Assembly: GCF_036370855.1 (NCBI RefSeq) | Contig: NC_088099.1 | Span: forward strand, 153,407,517-153,471,516 | DNA from: Dromaius novaehollandiae | Taxonomy: Eukaryota > Chordata > Aves > Casuariiformes > Dromaiidae | Length of the DNA: 64,000 nt | Direction of reading: 5' to 3' | The notes under the pieces: generated by a model | What the model was told of the DNA's origin: nothing | What the model saw: the letters and a program-made list of their open reading frames with translations, nothing else | Databases searched by the model: none | In this document: one piece after another, positions 36,701-47,690 of the stretch | How the letters are laid out: every line of letters begins with the position of its first letter | Numbering within the stretch: the first letter of the stretch is position 1 | Program-made: the position numbers and the translations under genes

Positions 36701-39700
36701 TATATAAGCACTCTTAGTCTTAGAATATTAGATGAATCTTGACTTGAAAGTGGATCCATCCTTCTTCATTAAAATCAGCTTGACCTCTTGGACCAGGGAA
36801 TGCTCCTCCTGAAGAGTTTGTGTACCTGTTGTCATGATAAAGTCTTGATCATCTCAGGGTTGCTGTGATTCTGTAAAATAGGCACAGATCAAATCTAAAA
36901 CATCTTTTCAATCTAGCAAATTTCATTGAATAAAATTAAGAAGATTTAAGAGGCAGCATGAAACTTTCCAACTTAAAAATAACTCTTAAAAATGGCATTG
37001 GCAAGGTAATTGAAATCATACTGGTAGGCATATAAATTCTGCAGTATTTGCAAAGTGCGGACTGTCTGAATGACACTCCATGTACTTTGAGAACTATTCC
37101 CAAAGTATGGTGAATGATTATGCTAGGAGTAGCAAAAAGCAAGATGTTATGCTATGTAAGTACTAACACAATGTCATACTGGCATCAAAGGCATCTGAGA
37201 GACATAAAAAGAAATCTGGTAGAATATGTAGACTTTTAACTTCGTGTGCAGGTATGCTTTGTGTATACCAGTTTCTCACACCTTTGGCCATACTGCACAT
37301 ATTATGTAATTGAAAGGTGAAGAACTGGGTGGACAGTGGGGAAAAGGAAAGTAGAAAGCATCTTATTATTTCCCTCATCTCCTGAATAAAACAAAACAAA
37401 AATATTTTAATAATAATGAATCACATGATTTTGTTTAACCTCCTCTTTAAAAACCAGCTGATTCTGATGGACTGGAAGTTATTGGAAAGTTGTAGACCAA
37501 AGCTAAAAGGCTCCTTGAGCCTGCAAGTTTTCAAGAGAAGGGATTTACTTGTGAGGATTTAACCTGTGATGTCCTAGCCATAAAGAAAAAGCTTGTGTCC
37601 ATTTTTCTGATGTGTCAGATCAGGCAGAAATAGATAAACTCACAACAGAGCAAATAAAAAGCAGTTAAACTCTGCTTACCTGCATAGCCTCTAGGCTACA
37701 CCACTGCTTATATAGCAAAGCAAAAGGACAGATTAACAATATGTTTCTGAAGATTTCCAGTTTTCTTTGTGATGGGAAAATTTGAAATTATTTTTAATAC
37801 AAGATTTATACTTTTCTTGACTTTCAAAATGATTTGCCTCATTTAGGAATAGAAATTGCAGTCTGTTACTTTACTTTGTAAATAAATGTTTTCAGCTCTA
37901 CTTCCAGACCCTACTTTTAGTACTTATGTTACATTTTAGTACCTATTCTCCTGTGTCTTACATTTGTGCCATCTAAGCCTTACTGAAGCCTTTGTGAGGT
38001 AGTTCCTGAACAACACTCTGTACATCTAAGAACATTTCCTCAACTGTGTATGTGTGGTAAGTAAAGAAAAATCTTTCTTTGTTCTCCCTCCAAATTTAAT
38101 TGTAGGACCTAATGATCATCTTTCACCTTGACAACTGTAATCACCTCTTCTCTGGCTTTCACAAGTGCCCACCTCACTTCCTTCTTCACAAAACTCCCTC
38201 TAAGAATATTTCACCTACATATTCCTTTGACCAGTCATAAAAAGGCTCTGTAAGATTTAATAGGGATTAAACTAGCATGACTCTACAGAAATATAATGAA
38301 AATCTGTAATAGTTACTGTAAAACCTATATGACTCAATAGAAAATTATATTCCTTAAAAAAAAACCTAAAAGTAACCGTGATGAAATAATGGAATAGACC
38401 CTCACATTCCCATCACTTCTATTGTTTTCAGGGACCTTCTATTTAGATGTTCTTTAATTTAATCATGGTCTTTACCTAGATTGCAAGGTTCTAAGGAAGG
38501 GACTTCTTAAGGAAGGACTTTAGGATAAATTAGATCAAGATCAGGAAATGGCAATTTTAAAATTTACGCTAAAAATGTGTATATTTATAGCTATGGCTGT
38601 TAGGAATTTTTCAGGGAATCATTTAAAAAGAATTCAAAACAGTGTTCAGTGTTTAAAAACTTTTCAGATTATTTTTTTTATTGTGAAACGAGTTTTGAAG
38701 TTGTTCATATGTCTGCTTCAAAGTCTTAGATGAAAACTGATACTTTCTCAACTTAGAACAACTTCTATTTTGAAGTTCAAACTAAAAATAGTATGTTTAA
38801 AAAATAAACATGATCAAAGTGTTAACACCTTTTGGACTGACAAACATTTTTGGGTAGAAGTTTTGGCTTTTCTTCTCAATTTTAGGTGAGTGGATGATTA
38901 TGAAGTATCAACATTTTCCATGAAATGAAAACATTTTGCATCTAACTGGCAAAGTCTTAACTACACCAAGAAAATTCCTTTGTGATACAAATTTTTCCTT
39001 GTTCACATTATATTTCTTAAATAATGCATCAGAATTCTGTATAACCAATACTCTGTGGAGTTCCCTTTCTTTTGGCCTCATCCATTCCATACTAATATCA
39101 TTTGTTATGAAGCATTCAGGAAAATGTTTCAATAGTTTCTAAGTTACCAAGTGATTTAGGTTCTCCTCTTATCTATCTCCAGCTTTTCAATATATTGTTA
39201 AATCAGAGTACACTTTCACTAACAGTTAAAAGATGACACAGCAGCAAGTCAGTGAGTGAATATGCAGTTCACCAATCATTCAATATTAACTTCTTATGTT
39301 GACATACTTGGTGTGGGAGTCATCTTGTATAAATTTAAGTCAGTCAGCAAAAGATACCTTCACAGTCAGTCCAATAAATAGGTAACTTAAAAGTACAACT
39401 CATTTCAGTGCAGAACAAGAGTATAAGGTAAGTCATGTCAATAAAATCAGTGCCTATTTCTTTTAATTGAATATAGGCCAGATACCCAACACATAAAGCA
39501 GGATTCAGTTCTGTAAATACAGATTTCCAGGATCATCTGAAATGTCCTGGTATATTCTGCCTAGCACCCTGGGGCAGCCTCCAGCTGCTAGTAAAGTTGA
39601 ACACTGGTCTTTCACAGGTCTGATGTCATATTTGGCAACATTATGCAAGTGTCTGAATATGTACTTGGACATCACAAACAATGCTAAATGACTCTCTGAA

Positions 39701-42700
39701 CAAGAACCATCAAAGCACACTTAGGCTGAAAGTACAGTGAAGGTATGCAAAAAGGTATAACGCAGATAATTAAGCTGAAGACAGTGCTTATTTCCAGAGC
39801 AGCAAATGGAAGCCAGGACAGATATACCATAACATTACAAATGTCTCCAGGTGCCTTTCTTTAGGCTACTGTATCCCATCCTCATGTCTAGCTGTGCCTC
39901 CTTCTGGTTACTGGTCCACATTACTTTCTATATAAAGGAATCACTGTTTTGGTTCAAGGAGTGTGTTTTGTGCTTTCTCAGTAAAGATTCTGTGTCTTTC
40001 CTGATAATTTGTATTTGATTTTTGTATGTTTGCTTCTAAATAAATATTCTAGAATGAAAGATTGTCCAAATATAGGAAAAATCATGTTTTACTCTCTTGC
40101 AGTGGATTTCTGGTCTTGCTATTCTAGCTTTCCTGGAGATCTCAACACAGCAAATTGCCAGGTAGAATGGTTATATAAATATGTTTAAAAATATATAAAA
40201 TGTAGTTAAATAAACATAATGCTAGCATTTGTGCTTAATGTATATAACAAGATTCTGTAAACTAAAAAGCCAAACTTGGCAGCCTTGCAAATGTTGCCAT
40301 TTTATTTGGCTATTGACAAGTACAAGAAATATGTGTCTTCTTATTTCAATTCTGTGCTGTATTCCCATTCATACCAAACACCAGGTTTGCCAGAAGAAGC
40401 ATTAATATTTTATTCCTGTTTATGATAACTAAGGAAGCAAAAAAAGTAGAAAGAAAACTATATAAAAAAGAAAGTGATAATCATGGAGTGGAAGTATAAA
40501 GAAAGGGTAGTATATAGATTAACACAATGATAGTGTATTAAAAATTAGAATTAAAATTCAGACTGACATGGCGCTTGTGACTGAAAGCTAGCATGATTTG
40601 AATACATAGGTACGATTTATGTATCTTTATGACACTTGCAAGTTTCTTCACGCAACTTGTATTTCAAGGCTGAGCAATTTGTATACTCCTTCCTTTCTGA
40701 ACAACAGTAAAGATGCTCAGGAGGGTTTGGGTTTTATATTCAGCTTTTTCAAGCACTGGAACCAGTCTTACATTTCTGTGCTTGTCTTTGCACCATCTTT
40801 TACACTAAACTCTTACTTCTCTCTACTCATAAAGCATTCAGCTGGGTAAAGTATATTATCTAACAGAATGATTCAAATGACTCAAGTGCACTTGGTGTAA
40901 AAGAGAAGAAAATGTATTAAGAAACTCAGATGAATTACAACAAAGAAGACTGCAGATAAAAGAGAACTGAAAAATGATGAATTCGAAAGTTTATTTCTAG
41001 GAACATCATTGTATAATCACCTATTATACAAATATTTTTCTGTTAAGAGTTTGTCTAATAAAAATAGTATCCACCAAATATATTTAAAAGAATCTGAAAA
41101 GTAGATTATCATCAAGACTAGTACTTACTGGCTTGAATATGAGAGCTGACATGGTTTGAGATTGTTCTCAGATTGCTAGCATGAATTGACATTATTTCGT
41201 ATTCAGTGATTATATTATAAAATAAATAAATATCAATTTTGGCTTTCCAAACCATATTTGATTTTTAACAGGGATATCAGACCACAGCTACCATAAATGC
41301 TAGAAGAAACACATATCTAATGATCTTAAAAGTTTAATTCTGTTCACACTTGCATGGTAATTTCATTACTATGCAAAAATTAATTTAGCCATTAGATGTG
41401 CAATTCTACATGGTGGATAAGAATGCTGGAGCTTTAGCAGCCTATCAGTTACAATCTCCATTGTTTTTTATGCGTTTTCCCTTTCCTTTGGGAAAAAAAG
41501 TATTTCTTTTGTTTCCATTTTATAGGAAATGACCCAAATTTTCTAGCAGGAAGTTTTAATCAAATTTCCTTTCAATTTTATTGTTATGTATTCCACATGG
41601 ATTGCCATGGAATTAGGTTAGTTAGTAAGTCCTTCTGTATTTCCTTCTTATTCTGGGTACTCTTTGAACTGGTGTCCCTTATGTAGTGATTAATCAAACA
41701 TAGTAGATGGCAATCAATAATTTCTTTGAGATTGTTAAAGAAATGTATAGGCTAAACTTCCAATATTTTAGTCATATATCTAATAATGTAGTCACAATTG
41801 TCATCCTGTAGTCCCCTCCAATATATTACAAAAAGACTACCTCTCTGCTTGAAATACTTTAGTTCATTATGGATGATTAATAGAGTGATTACAGCTCATA
41901 CTTGAAGCCTGACATTTGAAATCTCATTGCTTTGTCATCTTTAAGAAAAGAAATTATTCTCATAATCTCTCAGTATGTTTATCGCTGTATATCTGAGTCA
42001 CTTAACTATACAGATCCCTTTCTACCTTCCAGAGGTCCTGTGTGCTATTGTTTTTGATTAAGCTCATTCCGAGCACGCGGATGCAGTCATAATTATAAAG
42101 CAGAAATGTGTAAGGTAACTGATTTTTTCTGGAGCAAGAAATCTCGGTTCAATAAAGCCTACTTCTGAAAAGCTGCAGATGATGTTTTCTTCTCATGTTC
42201 AGGTAATGAAAAGACTTTGTGTTTCACTCCACCAAATGACTTATTGACATCCTAAATTGTCTCCAGGCTAAATTTAGCCTGAGTGGAGGCGGCAAAAATT
42301 CCAATAAATCAGGAGACTGATTCAACAGAATAAACAGAAAGCATGATTTTGGTCCTCTGTGTTTGTATTGCATTGTATTCTTTTAAACAAAAAAAGTATC
42401 CTTATTCCTTTATGTAAAATTGCCCTTTTTGCTTATTTTGGCATGTAAGTTCATTCAAGTATTCCCAATTTTTGATTCACTGAATCTCCAGCAGAAAAAT
42501 CAAATCATTCCTTTTAGTTTCCTTTCCCAAGAAAACACACAACTGTACCTTGCATATATGTACAGTGTGTGTCCATCTGTCTACCATTTCCTTCTCTCTC
42601 TGCTCCCATTCTCCTGCAGTCATTTTTCAAAAATAAATGTCTGGGTGGAATACTGTGTTATAAATTCACTTTTGTACAGAAATCAAAGAATAACCCTGAG

Positions 42701-42774
42701 AGAGAGATCAGGGATAAGAAATGAATATATTCCAAACAACTAAAAACCTTCTGTCAACCACAAGGCACCTACCC
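33785..42774. other. AT-rich noncoding stretch, no gene seen
   Basis: This long desert has no recognisable interspersed repeat. A 121-codon plus frame at 35796-36161 has mixed composition but no domain I recognise, and antisense frames overlap it. A 59-bp segment at 40103-40161 sits between TTTTACTCTCTTGCAG and CAG|GTAGAA and is open (WISGLAILAFLE...), but it is too short to support. Plus frame 42420-42743 is hydrophobic low-complexity sequence. Confidence 0.6.
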
Positions 42775-42930
42775 GTTCTTGGTGCCGAGGCCACTCTGAA
42801 CCTGGCCGTGAGTAGCGTGAGGCCACACTGCAGTGCCACCGAGGTGGGCACGCTGCGCATTTCAAATCACCCGTCTCTGCTTCCGCAGAGGGAGATCAGC
42901 CACGTGACCTGCTACCGTAGCTGAAAGACA
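42775..42930. other. CpG-dense GC-rich segment
   Basis: About eleven CpG dinucleotides fall within ~150 bp by hand count, in an otherwise CpG-poor region. A CACGTGAC box (42901-42908, E-box/CLEAR-like) lies near its right end. Both strands have short open frames, and a splice-like AG occurs within (CTTCCGCAG). It could be a promoter-like island, a diverged LTR piece linked to the next feature, or an eroded exon. I do not recognise it. Confidence 0.35.
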
Positions 42931-43139
42931 TGAAAGCCAAATATCTATTCCATTGTTACTGCTTTAGTCACGCACCTCTGTAAAAAAGCCAGAATCCACT
43001 GTCAGTGGTCTGTTGCGGGCAAAACAGTCTTGCCTCGGGGAATTTAATTTTTTGACAATTAACATAAACTTTTAATTACTTATTCCGGTACAGGGAGACA
43101 AAGAGGTCATAAATAAACAAACACTCAGGGAAATGCCTT

Positions 43140-43625
43140 TCCTCCCCCTTCCCCAGGCTCCGCTTCAGTCCAGCGACCCTCCTCCCCCGTTCCCAGTCTC
43201 CATGCCGCTGGAGGTCTCCGCAGGTTGCGCTCCCTCTCTGAGGCGACGGTGGTGTAGGGGGCCAGGGGCAGCATGCAGCGGTCCCTCTGCCGCTCCCGGC
43301 CGCACACGCTTTTCCTCTGCTGCAGCAGTGTGTGTGGCCCACGGGCTGCGGTCCCCTGAGGGGTGCCCCTGCCATGTCTCCTTCTTGTGTCTGTTCGCCT
43401 CTTTCCTTCACCATACCTCAGCTCCCGCACAGGCAGCCCTGGGCAGCCACGCCACACTCCTCTGGCCAGCAGCAGCCCTGGCACGGGGGCTGCCCCCATC
43501 CACCCTGGACTGGCTGGAACCAGCCATGACCGGCACAGGGCGGATCCTGCCTCCACCATGCAGGGCATGTCTGCGGCCCCTGCTCCCCAAACCCGGCAGT
43601 GTATGCCCCATAAGGGGCCATATGA
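43140..43625. mobile_element. GC-rich block resembling avian ERV-associated repeat sequence
   Basis: The block is roughly two thirds G+C, with about 23 CpG in 480 bp by hand count. Phrases such as GTGGCCCACGGGCTGCGGTC, GGGGTGCCCCTGCC, CTGGACTGGCTGGAACCAGC and the final AAACCCGGCAGTGTATGCC resemble, in order, GC-rich repeat sequence associated with avian ERVL-type endogenous retroviruses. I see no gag, pol or env coding, no clear LTR pair, primer site or target duplication, so it is at most a fragment. Its low stop content creates long frames on both strands (43133-43813 plus, 43125-43568 minus) that I do not regard as genes. The family call is recalled resemblance only. Confidence 0.42.
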
Positions 43626-46600
43626 ACAAAACTTTCAGTGCTACCTTCCTATTTGCCCAGTTTAGCAGAGAGAGGACAGGACTTGAAATTCTTCTTGTGT
43701 CAGGAAGGCTAAGAGAACAAGCATCCCCTGTAGTCCTAGTTTGGAGCTTAGCATGGTGGTGTTCACCTCTGATTACCGCAGGAAGGATAGCTGGCTTTAC
43801 CTGGACACACTGAGTTAAGGTAAAACGTCTCAAGAAGAAACAAGTTTTCTTTGTGTAGTGCTGACTGTGAGGTATAATGAACGATAAGTGAAGCTATCCC
43901 TCCTAGATGGGACAGGCAGGCTGAAAAGGCTGCGGGATTATTGTTACCTGACTTCAACCGGCTGGAGTTAGCATCTGGGTTTTATTAGCTACTTAGGCTT
44001 TTTTATCGTTAGTGAAAAAGGTCAAACACTTTCAGAATGTGGTTAGTTCATCATAGACATTTGTCTTATGATGGATAGGGGCTACAAAAACATGATTCAC
44101 CTCTCCTCATTGACTACAGAAGCATCTTAGATAGCTAACTTAGAGTAGGTGATAATTTTTACACTACAGTAGTTTAATGAGATGAACGATACCAAAGTGA
44201 AGTGAGAGAGGAGTACTGAATGTCCATGACTTCATCTATGCTCAACTTTGACTCATATTATACCCTTGTACAACTTTGTGCTTAAAGCTCACAGTTTAGC
44301 CATCTTTAGTCTAAACATGTAATGAATCATCATTTACAGTTGATTGGGAAATCATCAGTATTTCTGGTATTGCACATGCAAATAATATAGTTTCTAACCC
44401 AACTGTCTTTGAAGTCTCTACTTAAAGAAATTACTTACCAAGATTACTACTGAATTGGGATAAATCAATATTCTCCTGTGGACCAGAAATTTGCTTAGTA
44501 TGATTATTAGAATGAATTTACTTGGATCCTGTCTACATTTCTGGATGTAGAAAAGCATCTGAGACAGGAGTGTGTGTAATGTTTATCTAGAAACGTGAAT
44601 CCATCTAGCATACCTTGCCAAACCAATGAGTATCAGCGCAGATCTGTGATATCTGGCAGACTGTGTGATGCTATTTCTAGACAATGAAGAGATCTCCAAT
44701 TTCATTAGTAGGAGCTGGCCACTGCCATTTCATTCTGCAATATCCATTTCGCTTAATCAAATAAATCAGTGTGCTCAGTCGAAGTCAAGACAATGCAGTT
44801 TGCAACAGTCATTATATCCCTTCATGCAAGCTCTTTTTCTATATTCAGTTGCAGTACAAGTCTTTCCTGAAATATTTTGGTGTATGCTACCACTTATTTA
44901 TCAGAAAAAAGAATCCAATTAGAATAAATGATGGAGAATCATCTATAATATTTATTAAGATGGGTTGATAGTTAATATTCAATGCAACAGAAAACTGGGG
45001 ACCAATGGATACAGAAAAATTGTTGAAGTTAACAGACTAAGAAAATTATTTTTCCAGCAACGTTCTGCATAGATATCACCATGGCAAAGTTTCATTTGTC
45101 AAGTATGTTGTAGCAATCAAAATGCTATATGATAAAGCCTCAATGGTTATGTTATGCAGAAAGAACTTGGATGTGAGGATCCAGAGTGAAGTCCAAACAA
45201 AATATGACATCCATTTTTCCTTTTTCTCATTAAAGCTCCTTAGCAATTTTGAGTAGCATCTGCACTTATAAGATATTAAATGAGGATTAACAAGCAGTGC
45301 TAGAATCTCTCTGACTTTTTATAAGGAGATTGTATGTTTTCACATGCAATTTATTCAGCCTTGACATTCTGTAAAAATCTTAGCTTTCATTACAAAGACG
45401 AAGTTTTAGTATCGTGACTTAGCTGAAGTGTGTCAAGGACATTCTGAAAACTGAAAAAACAGCTGGAAAATAACCCCATGCCCCAATGTATAATTTAAAT
45501 GGAAAAAAAAAAAAAAAAGAAAAAGAAAAAATGGGAAAAAAAGAGCCCAGAACAACTGTGTTATAGAAATTATGAGACCTGACTCATAATTTCTGAGATT
45601 GACAATACTGACAAAGTCTTTCACTTTTCTTCTTCTTCCAAAGCCTTGGGAGGAAATATCTAGATTTGTTTGCAGGTTAGGAGCCACTGCTATAAACCCT
45701 GTTCAATTTCTCTTGTCTCTCACAAACAGTAGTGATTTCTACTCACATCCTTTTTTCCATATACTATCTCCTCTCTCTCCTTATGTGGATGATTTGCTTT
45801 CTGTCAGTTACTTCAAAAAGCTTACACTCTCTCTGTTCTTCACCCTAATTTAAACTGAAAGTATGTTTCTATATAATGAGAAAGTGAGAAAAAGAAGGGG
45901 ATTTTTTTTTTCTAGCTTCTACAGATTTGCCTGGAACATGCAGGGAAACATAACATCTTATTTTTATTATATATATGAGATTAATTTTTTTTTTATTTTT
46001 TTACTCTACATCTTTAGACTGTCTGTCAAACTATGAAAAGCTGTCAGTGCTATCAGCCCTCCAAAGCTAGTCTTATAAAGTTGTAAATTTTATGGAGCTT
46101 TATGGAGTGTAATTGAACTCATTTAAATATTGGCAGTTTAAAGTTCTTAAAATGCTATTTTAAATGGGAGGATTATTAATTATAATCACATCTGATTTGC
46201 AGGCATAATCTTCACATAGTGTATTTTATTAGTTTATCATGTTAAGCCAGGTTATAAAACCAAAGGAACATGGTCTGGGAAGATTATACTCTCAGAATTT
46301 GAATCTTCAGCATCTGCAGACCACATTGCATTGACAGTCACCCAGTCGCACATTTTCTGTCATTCTTCTTCATATAATTTAGCATGGGTATATAGCGCTA
46401 AGCCAAAGGTAATGTTTAAATTGCTGTTATTTAGCACTGATGATCTGGCAGCACAATAATTCAACCAATTCCTGCCTCCGTGTTTTAGGTGTCAGTTATA
46501 TATACAGCCCAAATGAATTTATAGCTTCCAGTCATCTGGAATGGCACAATCACGCCTTTGGATTACTTTGCAAGATGCAGCACAGAAACAGACCCAAATT

Positions 46601-46739
46601 ATTCCACTGTATTTACATTCAGCATATCATTTACTTGTGACTTATGATATTAACATGAAGAAAACTACCTAGAAAAGAAGGAAAAGAAAAAGCTGTAGGT
46701 GGAGTCACTACATATCTGAAGACTGCTGATCATAGACAG
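43626..46739. other. AT-rich noncoding stretch, no gene seen
   Basis: Apart from an A-rich tract at 45503-45545 there is nothing recognisable. An acceptor-like T-rich run ending ACATCTTTAG near 46017 precedes a short open stretch of ~22 codons that ends in a stop. An 11-bp partial duplication (TTTATGGAG) occurs near 46091-46110. Confidence 0.55.
45503..45545. repeat. A-rich tract beginning with A16
   Basis: Sixteen consecutive A residues (45503-45518) are followed by GAAAAAG units and GGGAAAAAAAG. No recognised retroposon body precedes it. Confidence 0.9.
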
Positions 46740-47690
46740 GATTCAGAGGACAAGAGTTTTGTTGCCTAGTGAGGAGGGCTTTAAACTGGGTTCACCAGGA
46801 ATGGGTTATCCTAACCTAAAGAGAAGTGAAAGCAAGGCCAGGCAGTGAGGAGGTTTTGTGGGACAGCGTGATCGGGAAGTCTCTCCCACTTCCGTGAATG
46901 GGGTCTATCTCAAGTACCTGTATGCAAATACAAGCAGTGTGGGAAAAAAGAAGGATGATATGAAGTACTCCATCATACTCCACTGACTTGCTGTTATTAT
47001 GGTTAGTCCTTATTTTTCCTTCATCATTTGCAGAAAAGAGTTGAATGTGAGTTAGCAGTATGCTGTTGTGCCAAAGGCGGACAACTGCATACTGGCTGCA
47101 TTAATAAAAGTATAGTCAGGAGGTCAAGGTCAAATGATTCTTTTCATCTATTCAGCTCTTGCACAACAACGTCTGGAGTACTGTTTTATGCTCCCCAGTA
47201 GAAAAAAAAGACATTAACAGAGTAGAGTGAGTCAAATGGAAATCTACCAACATGATAAGGGGGCTGGAGCACATGGCATACAAGAAGATGCTGAGAGAGA
47301 TGGGTTAATTCAGCCTTCAGAAAAGAAGACTAAGGGGGATCTTACTGCTGTTTAAAACTACCCTATGGAAGAGTGTAGAGAGAGTGGAGCCAGACTCTTC
47401 TTGGAGGACCATGGGGATAGGACAAGGTGCAATAGACACAAGTGGGAACAAAAAAAAATGGGATTAGTTATTAAAAAAGATACTTCTTGTCTGTCAGGCT
47501 GGTCAGATATTGGAACGTGTTGTCCAAGGAGTATGTGGAACCTCCACCCCAGTCTATTCATGACTCAACTGCACAAGGCCCTGAGAAGCCTGCCCAGATT
47601 TGTCTCCTTTGAGCAGGGAGTTGGCTGAGATGAGTTGCATGGGTTGCTTCCAACCTAAATTATTCTGTGAGTCTATGATTCTACTACTAA
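46740..47690 (+). mobile_element. Old CR1 LINE copy with large internal deletion
   Basis: The 3' part (about 47036-47690) follows CR1 ORF2 and tail order. It includes VSQQ-like 'gtgagttagcagtatgc', 'ctggagtactg', 'ctggagcacatggcatacaa', 'agccttcagaaaagaagac', 'ggatcttactgc', 'attggaacgtgttgtccaag' and the terminal 'ggttgcttccaacctaaattattctgtgagtctatgattct'. The 5' part (about 46740-46975) resembles the start of CR1 ORF2: GAGGGCTTTAAACTGGG and a reading LKYLYANTSSVGKKKDDM (CR1: LNCLYTNAHSMGNKQEEL). The endonuclease and reverse transcriptase cores between them are missing, with ~60 bp of unassigned sequence at the join. It is more diverged than the 53918 copy. Confidence 0.8.

Noticed and set aside
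40103..40161. 59-bp segment between a good acceptor (CTCTCTTGCAG) and CAG|GTAGAA
   Set aside because: Too short and without supporting neighbours; such decoy exons are expected many times in 64 kb.
43133..43813. 226-codon plus-strand open frame, with 147-codon and 141-codon minus frames overlapping
   Set aside because: Long frames on both strands arise from GC-rich, stop-poor, repeat-like sequence. There is no domain, no splice context and no codon pattern, and the block resembles ERV-associated repeat DNA.
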